Positions 19,998 through 32,783 of a DNA stretch of 64,000 nt are shown here, in pieces. The number at the start of each line of letters is the position of its first letter. Within the stretch, counting starts at the first letter, position 1. Both the position numbers and the translations under genes were made by a program. The notes under the pieces are model-generated. The model was not told where the DNA came from. It ran no database searches and was given only the letters and a program-made list of their open reading frames with translations. This DNA is from Triticum aestivum (Eukaryota > Streptophyta > Magnoliopsida > Poales > Poaceae): assembly GCF_018294505.1 (NCBI RefSeq), contig NC_057809.1, positions 503,314,506 to 503,378,505 of the forward strand, read 5' to 3'.

Positions 19998-22900
19998 TCA
20001 TGTTGATGAAGGAGCGCCAAAGTTGTTGGGGTCGTTTGTTGATGTAGGGCCTGCCACAGTGTCGTCCAAATCTTCATGTTCATCAGTGTCGCGCGATGAA
20101 GAATATGAGCTGGCCACCAGAGAAGGAACCTTGACCTTCCTGAATTTCTTCGGTGGAGGTGCAGACCAGTCAAAATCTTCATTAAGACCCATGTTCTTCA
20201 GATCTTCTTCACGATACAGATGTGACAGGATTGCCCAGGTGCGACCGAAGACTTGATGGAGGTAGTAGTGGTTTTTCTTCACTGCATTGTGTGTGGCAGT
20301 CATGTTGTGAAGAAGTGAACCAAACTGACGCTTAACCCATTTGTGATTTCGATCCACCTTCTGGTGAAGACTAAGCAGAAGTTCATGGTCAGTCATCACG
20401 CGCGGAGCAGTGGCTTGAGGAGTGGACTTAGGTGCATTGGCAGAGTCATGTGTGGCAGAGTCATCATTGGTGGAATAAGATGCAACTTTGTGAAACTGAC
20501 CATCCAATGGACGAATGCCTTCATCAATTACAGTTGGTGCCTTGCCCTTTCCATCAACTGAGGAATATGTCTGCTTGAGGACTTCAATTGGGGGCAAGTA
20601 GCTAAGATGATTCTGGAAATCAGCTTTGTAGTTGAGTGAAGACCTTGTCCTGAGGAATCTCACGATCCAAGGTGCATAAGGCTTCGGCTCAAATGGAGAC
20701 AGTGCAACATTGGCCATAGTCCTCATGAAGAAATCTTGATAATTGACAGGAATGCCATGAACGATGTTGAATACCAGATTCTTCATGATGCCAACAATTT
20801 CCTCATCAGATGAGTCGTGGCCTTTGATAGGACTGATTGTCCTCGTAAGAATACGATAGACAGTTCTGGGCACGTACAGCAATTCCTTCACGAGGAATTT
20901 GGTTCTTGGTGCCTGACCTGGCTTCAAAGATCTCATCAGCACCTGCATGTAATGATGTGTGAGCTCGGGTTCACTGTAGATGCAGCGAGCTTCTTCAAGG
21001 GGAGGACTGAGTGGTAGAGCATGAAGCAATTCAGAGGCTGGTGCAGTGTAGTGAGTGTTTTCAGACATCCAGTCCAGCACCCATGAATTCACATCTTCAG
21101 CATCTCCGGTGATGTGCAGCGTTGCATAAAATTGAAGAATCAATTCCTCATTCCAATCGCAGATGTTAGAGCAAAAGTTGATCAGCCCAGCATCGTGAAG
21201 AACACTGAGGACTAGTGCGAAGCACGGCAGAGATTCCATATCCACGTGAGGAATATGCTCATGGTAGAAAATCTTCTCCTTGTTGAACAACACTGAGGAA
21301 TAGAAATTGGCTTGACTAGCAGTCCAGAAACGCCTCTTCCTAATGCGAGCAGAGTCATATGGGTTGTAATCTTCGAAGAATACGAGCTCGCCGAAGAAAT
21401 CATCAGCCTTGAACTTTTGCTTGCGTGATAATGGATCCTTTGGCTTCGGCAGATGAGTGTCAGTGAGTTGCATCATGACCTCAGGAATCTCAATCGCAGG
21501 TTCTTCAGGCTGAGGAATTTTGGGTTCCTCCTCAGTGGCAGTCTGCGTCATTGGTTGTTCAGCAGCAGCAGTTTCTTTAGCGCTAGTGGCTGGAATTTCC
21601 TCATGGGCAGATGTAGTGGGATGGGTTTCCTCAGAGCCCATGTGAACAGTTTGTGTGGGGGACTGGGGAATTTGCTGTAGAGGAGTGAACATTGGAGAAT
21701 TTGGATGCTGACTTTCCCAGAATTCATCACTGATTACGGGTGTGGAGCAGCCAATGTCCACATCATCATCTTCCATTTCTTCAACGCCAGCCTCGTTAGC
21801 TATGAACTGAGGCATAGGCGAGGAGATGATAGGTGTTGAAGGGATATCATCCACTTCAATCTCTTCATCGATTGGTTCAGACGAAGCAGCAGAAGGAGTT
21901 TCGTCATTAGATCCGCTAGGGATCACATATTCTTCATCAAAGGGAATGAGGTCCTTTGATGGCCTGGTTGAAATGGGAACAACATCAATCGGATTTGCAA
22001 ATGAGCTTGTCATAGGCTTCATTTTCTTCAGAGTTGAAGAATCTGAAGCAGCTGATGCTTTCCTTTTCTTCACTGCAGCATGCTCTGCAGCCTTGGTCTT
22101 CTTCACATCCGATGCAGATGGAAGGATTGAAGTTGAAGTTGGTGCAGGAGCAGCTGAGGAATCTGGTTGATTTTCTTCAGGTACAACTGATGCAGTTGCC
22201 CTGAGTTCTTCAGTTTCTTCAGGCACACCACTAGTGGGCGCCCTGGCAATTTCTTCAGCGGCTGGAATGCAGTCATCAGCCTTGGAACTCACATTATCTT
22301 CAGCAGCCTGATTGTCATCAGCGGTGCTGGCATTTTCTTCAGTAGGCTGAGCAGATGCTTTAACCTGAGGAATTTCCTGTTGCGTTGGGGCTGCAACATT
22401 TGAAGTGAAGTTATCCGCAAGTTTCACAAAATGAACCTTGGCTCCAAGCCAATCAGTGCGATATGCTTCAAAGTCATTACTGAGTTTCTTAATCTCAGTC
22501 TGAGTAGTGACAAGTTCTTCAGTTGTCATAGAGACAACGTTTTTCTTCAGATAGCGCTCTTTCTTGTACTGCGCTTTCTTGATCTGCCTGGCCTTCTCAA
22601 ATTTCCACTTTTCTTCTTGAATGAAGTGGGTCAGCATGTGACTTTGGCCAGGAGCCAGCTTGAAGTCAGGCAAGGGAGTGTTGGGGTCCTTGTGCCAATC
22701 ATCAATGTAGTCGAGGATCAGCTTGGGATCCAAAAGAAGTGGCACCTCTGATCCTTTGGCTCTAGCGTGCCTGTCTCTGATGATTTCTGCAAGTTCATCA
22801 TCATCAGCTTCGTCTTCATCAGACGGCACTTGGAAAGCGACTTGCTTCTTTTGAGGACTTGGGCGTGGACCTCTTCCAGCAGTGGCCTTTGTCTTCAGTA

Positions 22901-23852
22901 GCGAGGGGCCAGCTGAGGAACTTGGTGCAGCTGAGGAACTAGCTGAGACACCTAAGGCAATGGAGATGTCGGCAGTCCTTTGGCATGAAGCGAGATGCAC
23001 AAATGCTGAGGATTTGGTCGGAACAGCTGAAGGCTTCAGCGGAGGAGCTGAGGACTTTGGAGGAATAGGAGCAGCATGAGGAATTGGTCGTGAGGGCTTT
23101 GATGATTCTGGCCGTGAGGGCATTGCTGAGGAACTTGGCCTTGAGGGCATTGTTGGTGAAGAACTTGGCTTGCGCACAGGCTTCTTTGACATAGCCTTCT
23201 TTGGCTTGACAGCAAAGGCCTCAGCAGAGGCAGCAGCAGCGTCAGAGTCTTCATTGAATTTCCTCACTGCTTCTTTGGCTTGCTTAGGCAACTTGCCTTG
23301 GCGCTTGGCCCATTCATTAGGATAGTCCTCACCTCGCTTGAGGCTGGTGGGATCAGCAATTTGGCCAGGTGCCAATGGAGCTCTTGGGCATGGAGGATTG
23401 AGTGCGAATTTCTTCATATACTTAGGAGTGACATATCTGTACTCCCTCCATTCTCTTGCCCATCTCCTCTCTATCTTCTAAATGCGCACTTTGCGCTCAT
23501 TCTTGGTTTCCTCAGTAGCTGTGCAGTACCCAGCATATATGTCATCAGGGATCTCAAACGCTGTATTTACCTCAGGCCTCTTTCCTCCCTTTTGTGGCCT
23601 TTTACCATCAACCATTTTCTTCATTTGAGGAATTTGAACAATCAAATTCTCTGAAGAAGTATGCAACTTTTCTTCGAGGAACGCTGCAAATGAGTTAAGT
23701 TGATGAGAACCTAGTGATTTAGCAGCTGACATGTGTACCTGTGAATAGAGTATAGTTGCGAGGAATTTGGAGACGTCATATGCGTTCTCAGAAGGTTTTT
23801 CAAAATGAATAGGTTTGAGGAATTTAACCAGATGAGTCTTGAAGATTTTCAC
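19998..23852 (-). pseudogene. Copia D ORF3: very long third ORF of a Sirevirus, one internal stop
   Basis: An open frame of 1,139 codons (23417 to 19998). The same frame is open up to 23852 apart from one TAG at 23478-23480, giving about 1,285 codons in all. The N-terminal half is rich in Ser, Pro, Ala and Lys (residues about 80-250, repeated SRPSSS/SRPESS words). A charged helical segment follows (KKAQYKKERYLKK) and then a long acidic Ser/Thr/Glu-rich linker. The C-terminal half is globular with aromatic content (RIRKRRFWTASQANFYSS, CDWNEELILQFYATLHI, YVPRTVYRIL) and resembles the plant-transposon protein domain often found in third ORFs of Sireviruses. I see no signal peptide or clear transmembrane segment, so an envelope role is not supported. 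It lies downstream of pol, same strand, and may need splicing or a subgenomic mRNA. Function unknown. Confidence 0.75.
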
Positions 23853-25020
23853 TAAGCGTTCTTTGTCTTAGGTTCCAGAGTTGTATAGATCGATGATCCA
23901 CACAATTGAGGAATCTTGAAGAAAAATGATGCTTAGAGAAACGAATCAAGAACAAATGACTTGTGAGGTGTTCAGTGTGTGAAGATATGAAGAAAAACAC
24001 TTTTGAAGATTTTGCAGATAATCATTCGAATAAACGAGGGCAGTAAAAGTAACTTTTATTTACCCTGGATGAAGAACACGACGAACTGGAGTGAGGAGAT
24101 GTGAAGTTCGTCTGTGCAGATCTTCCACGCCCTAACTTGGCGGAGGAAGACGGATACGGCGGCGGCGGAGTGAAGATGTCCGAGGTCGGTGCGAGTACGT
24201 CGGCGACGAGGTCGAGGCAGTGAAGCTCTTCCTCACCGGCGGCGATGAAGTAGCGGCGGCGCTAGGGTTTGAGAAGCTCGAGCTGGAGAGAGAGGTCGAG
24301 CGGAGTAAAAGAAGTGAGGAAGGGAAGGAGGGGTATTTATAGCCATGGTGAAAAACTGCTCGCCCGAAGAAATTGGACGAACGTGCCCCTGACCCTTCTC
24401 ATTCGCATGACATGTGTCACCCACGTAGTGAGAGGTGGAGATCGTGTTAGATCGTGGGTGAGTGGATAAGTGTATCGAGGGATGTGGAACGGTTTGAGCG
24501 GCAAGACCAAAAATTTCGATAAGATAGGTTTTAAAGTTCCATTCGCAATTTCTTCAGCTGACAAGGACACAGTGAAGATTTTGAACGAGTTTCAAATAGA
24601 ACGCACATGAAGAATTTGTGAACAGATTGGGTTGAGTATAGCATAGAGGGGAAGGGTCTGATCACATTCACTTAGCAGAAAACCAACTTGAAGAAATAGC
24701 AATAAGTGAATGCTGTAGAGGACATAAACTCATATATATATAGCCAATGAAGAAAAACGGCGGAACTAGTGAAGACTATGCAAAGTTGAAGAATATGAAT
24801 AATTTGAGGAATTTCAACTTTTGGTGGTGGCGTGACCCACCGTATAAGAATGATGATTTCAGACACCGTGTACAATTATCATAGGGTTCTGAGAATCAAA
24901 TTCTTCGTTAATTTCTTCACACTAAGAGTGTTATTCTTCATTGACTGAACAAAAACGTTTCTTCATGTGTTGCACATCTAAGTCATCAATTTTGCATAAG
25001 TGTTAGGATGAGTGTCCTTT
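23853..25020 (-). other. Spacer between pol and ORF3 of copia D
   Basis: About 1.2 kb of GAAGAA-rich non-coding sequence. Around 24340, TATTTATAGCC reads on the minus strand as GGCTATAAATACC, a TATA-like box about 490 bases upstream of ORF3. It could be a separate promoter for ORF3. Confidence 0.4.
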
Positions 25021-28000
25021 TCAAAGAACATTCAAAGATTCTAGGATATTTAGATCACACCGCAACTTGCTAAATCTCTTCTCATCCAAGGGCTTTGTGA
25101 AGATATCGGCTAGCTGTTCTTCAGTCTTCACATGCTCAATAGAAATGTCGCCCTTCAACACATGATCATGAAGAAAATGATGACGAATCTGAATGTGCTT
25201 TGTCTTCGAGTGCTGAACTGGGTTGTGAGCAATTTTGATGGCACTCTCATTGTCACAGAAGAGAGGTACATTCTTCATGTTGACGCCGTAGTCCTTGAGA
25301 GTTTGCTTCATCCATAGCAATTGGGCACAGCAAGAACCAGCGGCAATGTACTCAGCTTCAGCAGTAGATAGTGATATGCAGTTCTGTTTCTTTGAGGACC
25401 AACAGACCAAAGATCGTTCGAGGAAATGACATGTACCAGATGTTGACTTGTGATCCACACGATCACCAACATAGTTAGAGTCAGAATATCCAACAAGATC
25501 AAAAGCCGAGCCCTTGGGGTACCATAATCCAAGTGTTGGTGTGTGAGCTAGATATCGAAGAATTTGCTTCACAGCCTTATGGTGTGATTCCTTTGGTGCA
25601 GCTTGAAATCGGGCACACATGCAAACACTAAGCATTATATCTGGCCTAGATGCACATAAGTATAATAAGGAACCTATCATGGAGTGGTATATACCTTATG
25701 ATCGAAGTCAATACCATTTTCATCAGTGCACAGATGGCCATTTGTGGGCATAGGAATTTTGACGCCTTTGCAATATTGCATGCCGAATTTCCTCAGAACA
25801 TCCTTGAGGTATTTCTCCTGAGATATGAATATGCCATTGTGTTGTTGATGAATTTGAAGACCTAAGAAGAATTTCAACTCTCCCATCCTAGACATTTGAT
25901 ATTATTCACTCATCATATAGGCAAATTCATCACTATAATGTTGGTCAGTACAGCCAAAGATAATATCATCAACATATACTTGGCACACAAACAATTCACC
26001 ATCATAAGATTTAGTGAAAAGAGTAGGGTCGAGTGAACCGGGTTTGAAGCCTTTCTTGATGAAGAGTTCCTTCAAGGTATCATACCAAGCCCGTGGGGCC
26101 TGCTTGAGGCCATAGAGGGCCTTGTTGAGTCTGAAGACTTTGCCAGGATTCTTTGGATCTTCAAAACCTAGGGGTTGAGCAACATACACTTCTTCCTCAA
26201 GCTTACCATTGAGGAATGCACTTTTCACATCCATTTGATATAGAGTGATATCATGATGGTTAGCATAAGCAAGTAATATGCGAATAGCCTCAAGTCTAGC
26301 AACAGGTGCAAAAGTTTCATCGAAATCAATTCCTTCAACCTGTGTGCAGCCTTGAGCTACAAGCCGTGCCTTATTCCTCACCACAAGGCCATTTTCATCT
26401 TGCTTGTTGCGGTAGATCCACTTTGTGCCGATGATATTGTGCTTGCGAGGATCTGGACGTTTAACCAGTTCCCAGACATTGTTAAGCTCGAACTGATGTA
26501 ATTGTTCTTGCATGGCCTGAATCCACTCAAGCTCCAGAAATGCTTCATCTACCTTAGTGGGCTCTGTAATAGAGACAAAAGCATACTGCCCACAAAAGTT
26601 AGACAAATGTGAAGCTTTTGAGCGTGTGAGAGGACCTGGCACTTTGATGTCATTGATGATCTTTTCAACTTGCACTTCTTTTGCAATGCGAGGATGAGCT
26701 GGTTGTCGTTGAAGAGTTTGATCAGCATTTTCTTCAACACCATTTTTTCAGCATTTTCTTCAGGTGCATTAGCTCGACGTTCTTCATGTTCTGGAATGAA
26801 TTCTTCAGCAGATTCTTCAGTAGGAATGACATCCTCAGTAGCCTTGAACTTGATAGTTTCCTCAGGTGCTGGTTCATCTATCACAGTAGGTAGGTGCTCT
26901 CTTTGCGAGCCATTAGTTTCATCGAACCGCACATCTACAGTTTCAACAACTTTGTGAAGAATGTTGTTGAAGACTCTATACGTGTGCTAGTCCTTTCCGT
27001 AACCAAGCATAAAACCTTCATGTGCTTTCGGTGCAAATTTTGAGTTGTGATGAGGATCTCTAATCCAACATTTAGCACCGAAGACATTGAAATAACTTAC
27101 ATTGGGTTTCTTCTCAGTGAGGAGTTCATAGGCAGTCTTTTTGAAGAATTTATGAAGATATACTCTGTTGATGATGTGGCACGCAGTATCAATTGCCTCA
27201 GTCCATAAATGACGAGGCGTTTTGTATTCATCAAGCATAGTGCAAGCCATCTCAGCAAGAGTCCTGTTCTTGCGCTCCACGACACCGTTCTGCTGAGGAG
27301 TGTAAGGAGAAGATAGTCATCGAGACCAAGTTCATCAAGATAGTCATCGGGACCAGAATTCTTGAACTCAGTGCCATTGTCACTTCTGATGTGCTTGATA
27401 TTCACACCAAAGTTGGTTGAAGCCCTCGAGGAAATCGTTTGAAGACTTCCTGCACTTCATGTTTGTAAGTAACAAGGTGTACCCATATGTAACGAGAATA
27501 ATCATCAACAATAACGAAGCCATATTGAGATCCTTCATTTGAGATAGCAGAATAATGATTAGGACCAAAGAGATCCATGTGAAGCAATTCAAATGGGCGA
27601 GTGGTGGTCATGATAGTCTTCGCTGGATGCTTGGCCTTGGTCATCTTCCCAGCTTCACAGGCTCCGCATAGGTGATCCTTGAGGAATTTGACATTCTCGA
27701 TGCCAATGACATGCTTCTTCTTCGCAAGCGTGTGCAAATTCGTCATGCCTGCATGACCAAGTCGTCGATGCCAGAGCCAGCCTTCTGAAGCTTTTGCAAG
27801 TAAGCACACAGCTGGTTGTGGTCCTGTAGAGAAATCAACAATATACAGTTCTCCTCTCCTAAAGCCTTCAAAGACTTTGGAATTGTCAGCTTCCATAACC
27901 ACAACACAATGGTACTTGCCAAAGACGACAAACATATCAAGATCACAAAGCATTGAGACAGACATAAGGTTGTATCCTAAGGACTCAACAAGCATGACCT

Positions 28001-28200
28001 TGTCCATGTGTCGATCCTTTGTAATCGCAACCTTACCTAGACCCAATACCTGACTTTTGCCTTTGTCAGCAAAGATGATATGCTTCAGATGCGATGGAGA
28101 TAATGGAGCATCCATCAATAGATTCTTGTCACCAGTCATGTGGTTTGTACATCCACTATCAAGGACCCACTCAGTGGCTTTGGGTTGATCATCCTGCAGA
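25021..28200 (-). pseudogene. Copia D pol: protease, integrase, RT, RNase H, broken
   Basis: Domains in order on the minus strand. Protease: Asp-Ser-Gly at 28160-28152. Integrase: GAG-pre-integrase HHCC region (LWHRRLGHAGMTNL, CGACEAGK), catalytic Asp in LLHMDLFGP, second Asp in IRSDNGTEF, Glu in ERKNRTL. RT of Ty1/copia type: [29 protein letters not shown], catalytic YVDD at 25976-25965. RNase H: LVGYSDSNYVGD, STAEAEYIAA, LADIFTKPL, ending at 25021. Breaks are a frameshift near 27420, a frameshift next to a small duplication (about 27310-27365), a TAA near 25902 and a two-base frame change near 25680. Intact pol would cut the polyprotein, copy RNA to DNA and insert it. Confidence 0.9.
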
Positions 28201-28525
28201 CGAATTAGTGCAGCTTACAAACTCATATACTTCATCAGTGAAGAATATGACATCAATTCATCAGATCAATTTCATCAAGTGAAAGAATTGATAAAGCAAT
28301 ATGAGGACGTGAGAAATGAAAGTTCATTTCTTCATGATTAGCCTGCGTCCTATCAGGCATGCTCAGGTCTCCAGCAAATTCTTCAGACGATTACGTGCGT
28401 CTGGAGACCTGACCCTGCAGAAGAGATTACTTCTTTTTCTTCACCACCCACATCTGAAGGGGTGTCAAAGAGTTCATCATTCGGCGAGCTCCATACGAGA
28501 AGGATGGCATAGGATCCAATCCATT
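28201..28525 (-). other. Gag-pol junction of copia D
   Basis: About 325 bases with multiple stops on the minus strand, between the last gag frame and the protease. Probably decayed gag C-terminus or linker. Confidence 0.4.
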
Positions 28526-30117
28526 TCATTTCACATAAGATGGGTTAGAGTAAGCATATGAGTAAGCAGAGAAATTCTTCGAGGACTTATGGACATAATG
28601 ATTTGAAGAATAATGCACATATCCATAATCCTTAGATCTTCCCTGCAAAACAGACGGGTTAGCATGGTGATGTTCATATGAGGACTTTGATCCATATGAG
28701 GAATTTGGTCCGTATGAGGAATTTGATCTGGGGTTCCTATTCTTCACAGGTGGCGTCATGATGACATTCACCTGAAGATTTTCAAGCCATCTTTTGGGAA
28801 CCCAGATTTTCTTCATAGGGGACCGTTCCTGCAGTTAGTGCCAACATATCTAGCAAATACTTCACCATTCTGATTTTTGAATAGCTTATAGTTGGAGTCA
28901 ATTGACTCATCATCAGAATGAGGAGATTCACATGCAAATTCAGATAAGTTAGATGGATCAACTGGAGGTCCCTTTGTAGCGACCCATGTAGTTTTGGGGT
29001 ACTGCTCAGGCTTCCAATATGTACCATCAGCATTGAGTTTCCTCTCAAAGGCGATACCCTCTTTCCTAGGGTTCCTATTGAGGATCTGCTTTTTAAGCAC
29101 ATCACAAAGAGCCTGATGCCCTTTGAGGCTTTTCTACATGCCTGTCGTGTACAATTCCTTCAGCCCTGCATCGTCAGTGATACTAGCAATGTCCTCAGAT
29201 GAGGAATTAGTGATAGTAGAGGCATGTGAAGAATTTGAAACATTAGCAGCATTTGAACATTCAGGTGAGGAATTAGCAGATTCACATTCAATGCACTTCA
29301 AGCATGGAGGAACAAATTCTTCCTGAGATGTGCTGATTTGTTGAGCAAGTAATGAATCGCGCTCCTTCTGAAGATCTTCATAACTCACTCTTAGCTTCTC
29401 AAGGTCTTGCTTTCTTTGAAGAAATTCATAAGAAAGCTTCTCATGATCCGATAAGAAAGTGTTATGATGACTTTGAAGTTTGTCAAGCTTGGACTGAAGT
29501 CTCTGAAGATTTTCAGTCAAAGTTTCAGTGCGATCCATTTCTTCACCCAACATATCATCACTCTTGTTTAGCATATAGTGAGCTTTTTCCAAAGCTCTTT
29601 GTTGTTTAGTAGCAAGGGAAGCAAGTTTAACATAGGTGGGTCCAAATTCATCACCAGATTCATCATCACTGGACTCAGATAGGTAGCATTCAGTTACCTT
29701 AGCATCTTTTGCCATAAGGCATGATGCAGAAGATGATGATTCTGGTTCGAATGTCATCGTTTTGAGAGATTCCTTGAAGTCCTCAAACCAAGGATCATGA
29801 CAAGTTCGATGACCTTCATAGACCTCAGAGAGATGGTCCCAGATGAGCTTCGCATGATCGAGATGCATGATATTCCTGAACTAATTTTGTGACAGGCTGG
29901 AGCAGATGACATCCTTCACCATGAGGTTGAGAAGAGTATACTTGCGAATGTCATCAGCATCCGCCATCTTGCACAGATCGGTCAGGCCAATCTCAGTGAT
30001 GGTCCATAACTCGCTGTTCATCGCCATGAGGCGTTTCTTCATCATGGCCTTCCACTTGGGATACTCGTGACCGTCAAAGATGGGGCATGTCACCTTCGTC
30101 ATACCTGCGGTCGACAT
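28526..30117 (-). pseudogene. Copia D gag, disrupted
   Basis: ATG at 30117, about 67 bases after the 5' LTR. The first 78 codons (TKVTCPIFDGHEYPKWK) are the typical copia gag N-terminus. In-frame TAG codons follow at 29883-29881 and 29136-29134, and the frame shifts near 28815. The middle part (29868-29134) has IMHLDHAKLIWDHLSEVYEG and then a long coiled-coil region (about residues 85-185, EKAHYMLNKSDDMLGEEMDR), characteristic of the large Sirevirus gag. I see no CCHC zinc knuckle, so the RNA-binding part seems lost. Gag would form the cytoplasmic particle. Confidence 0.85.
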
Positions 30118-30170
30118 AACTAAAACTCCAGGCGGTTAAACCAAAATCACACAGAACAAGGGAGTACCTT

Positions 30171-30183
30171 GCTCTTATACCAA
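30171..30183 (-). promoter_or_regulatory. Primer binding site of copia D (tRNA-iMet type)
   Basis: On the minus strand TTGGTATAAGAGC starts two bases after the 5' LTR end. It is one change from the usual TGGTATCAGAGC complement of initiator tRNA-Met. Confidence 0.8.
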
Positions 30184-30184
30184 T

Positions 30185-31540
30185 TGAAAGTGCGTTATAT
30201 CGACTAGAGGGGGGTGAATGGGCGATTTTTATGAAATTCTTCACAGAGGAATTTCCTGGTGAGGAAATTCCTTAGCGGAGAACTACTAGCAGCAGAATAA
30301 GTACTCAAAAGTAAACACAACAGAATACAAGCATAGTCATCATGATGAAATGAAGACAGGCACAGAGTACAGGAAGCGTAATCACAGGATAACTCAGGAT
30401 GAAGACAAACAGACTGAAGAAATTGAACTGAGGAAATTGAGAAAGTCTTCAGTCAAAGTCTTCAAACACAGATATGAACAAGCATACATAATAGTTATGA
30501 GGAAATGAAAGAGTTGACGAAATAGAACTAGCAAGCTCGGTGAAGACAATGATTTGGTAGACCAGTTCCAACTGCTGTCTCAGTTGTACGTCTGGTTGGA
30601 GTGGCTGAGTATTTAAACTCGAGGACACACAGTCCCGGACACCCAGTCAAGGACACTTAGTCCAAGACACCCAGTCCTCACCATATTCTCCTTGAACTAA
30701 GGTCACACAGACCTCGTCCAATCACTCGTGGTAAGTCTTCAGGCAACTTCCAAACCTTCACAAACTTGGTCACTCGGCGATCCACAATTCCTCTTGGATG
30801 CTCTAGACCATGACGCCTAACCGTCTGGAAGAAGCACAGTCTTCAAAGGTAATAAGCGTCGGATCCACTCAGGATCAATCTCTTCAGTGATGCTCAATCA
30901 CTTGGGGTTTAATATGACCGTTAGGTGGATAGATATTTTGGGACAGCTGGCGCATAGCACAGCAACGGTCGGAATTTTGAGTAGCAAAATCCTTAGGGCT
31001 ATCATGTTCCTCACTGTGTAGGCAATCCGCACTGGCAAATTCCTAACTCCTCAGTCAGGACAAATTCCTCAGAGACCAGAAGAACTTCGTCTTTGTCACT
31101 GAAGAAATTGACTAAACTGTATGAGATTTCCAATGGCTTCACTCGAAGGGATTGGTAGGTGTAGGATTTTGAGTTGAGCATCACATAGAAATTTTTCCTT
31201 AGTATTTCCTCGACCCCCTTTAACAGTACGATGTTTCCTATGACACAAGAAAGAGAAAAACAAAACTATGAAAATGAAAGTCTTCAAGCTTCATATTCCT
31301 CGCATGAATATCAAGTCTTCATGGACACACCAATTTCTTCACTTTCAAAGTCTTCATGAAAGTCTTCAGAAATACCAAAATCTTCAGTCGAAGATATTCA
31401 TTTTTAGGGGTCGACTTTTCCTGTAAATATCAAACTCCTCATAGACTTATAGACTAGTGTACACTCACACACGCATTAGTCCCTTAACCTATAAGTCTTC
31501 AATACACCAAAATCACTAAGGGGCACTAGATGCACTTACA
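30185..31540 (-). repeat. Copia D 5' LTR with internal deletion
   Basis: 1,356 bases against 1,540 in the other LTR. About 190 bases, equivalent to about 18631-18824, are missing at about 30910. That stretch includes the GGCTATAAATAGCC TATA box of the intact LTR. This copy should drive transcription, so the element has probably lost its promoter. Confidence 0.88.
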
Positions 31541-32772
31541 AGGGTGGGGGCGCCCCCCCTAGGGCGCGCCCCCCTACCTCGTGGGCCCCCTGGTGGCTCT
31601 CCGACGTCCATCTTCTCCTATATGAAGTATTTCGATGAGAAAAAAATAAGCAGGAAATTTTCGGGACGAGACTCCGCCGCCACGAGGCGGAACCTTGGCG
31701 GAACCAATCTAGAGCTCCGGCAGAGCTGTTCTGCCGGGGATACTTCCCTCCGGGAGGGGGAAATCATCACCATCGTCATCACCAACGCTCCTCTCATCAG
31801 GAGAGGGCAATCTCCATCAACATTTTCACCAGCACCATCTCATCTCCAAACCCTATTTCATCTCCTGTATCCAATTCTTGTCTCAAAGTCCGGGATTGGT
31901 GCTAGTAGGTTGCTAGTAGTGTTGATTACTCCTTGTAGTTGATGCTAGTTAGTTTATTTGGTGGAAGATCATATGTTCAGATCCTATATGCATATTATTA
32001 CCCCTCTGATTATGAACATGAATATGCTTTGTGAGTAATTACATTTGTTCCTGAGGACAAGGGAGAAGTCTTGCTATTAGTAGTCATGTGAATTTGGTAT
32101 TCGTTTGATATTTTGATAAGATGTATGTTGTCTAGCCTCTAGTGGTGTTATGTGAACGTCGACTACATAACACTTCACCATTATTTGGGCCTAGAGGAAG
32201 GCATTGGGAAGTAATAAGTAGATGATGGGTTGCTAGAGTGACAGAAGCTTAAACCCTAGTTTATGCGTTGCTTCGTAAGGGGCTGATTTGGATCCACATG
32301 TTTCATGCTATGGTTAGGTTTACCTTAATACTTTTGTTGTAGTTGCGGATGCTTGCAATAGAGGTTAATCATAAGTGGGATGCTTGTTCAAGTAAGAACA
32401 GCACCCAAGAACCGGGCCACCCACATATAAAATTATCAAAGTATCGAACGCGAATCATATGAACGTGATGAAAACTAGCTTGACGATATTCCCATGTGTC
32501 CTCGGGAGCACTTTTCCTATTATAAGAGTTTGTTCCGGCTTGTCCTTTGTTACAAAAAGGATTGGGCCACCTTGCTGCACTTTATTTACTTTTGTTACTT
32601 ATTGCTCGTTACAATCTATCTTATCACAAAACTATCTGTTACCACTTATTTCAGTACTTGCAGAGAATACCTTGCTGAAAACTGCTTATCATTTCCTTCT
32701 GCTCCTCGTTGGGTTCAACACTCTTACTTATCGAAAGGACTACGATAGATCCCCTATACTTGTGGGTCATCA
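31541..32772 (+). repeat. Gypsy C 5' LTR, second segment
   Basis: Continues the LTR after copia D and ends at GGGTCATCA (32772). The TATA-box region reads CTATATGAAG at 31618-31627, where the 3' LTR has CTATATAAAG (52436-52445). Full LTR length without D is about 1.5 kb. Confidence 0.88.
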
Positions 32773-32783
32773 AGACTCTTTTC

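Larger units (their letters stand above)
17916..31540 (-). mobile_element. Copia D: Sirevirus (Maximus-like) LTR retrotransposon
   Basis: A 13,625-base element flanked by AGGGT on both sides (17911-17915 and 31541-31545). It reads on the minus strand: 5' LTR (31540-30185), tRNA-Met type PBS, gag, pol in copia order (protease, integrase, RT, RNase H), a very long third ORF, four polypurine tracts and 3' LTR (19455-17916). The extra ORF after pol and the repeated GGGGGAG tracts are hallmarks of Sireviruses. All three ORFs are broken, so it is defective. Confidence 0.92.

Noticed and set aside
19972..20256. Plus-strand ORFs opposite ORF3 of copia D (also 21826-22170 and others)
   Set aside because: Mirror frames of the long minus-strand ORF, without domain similarity.
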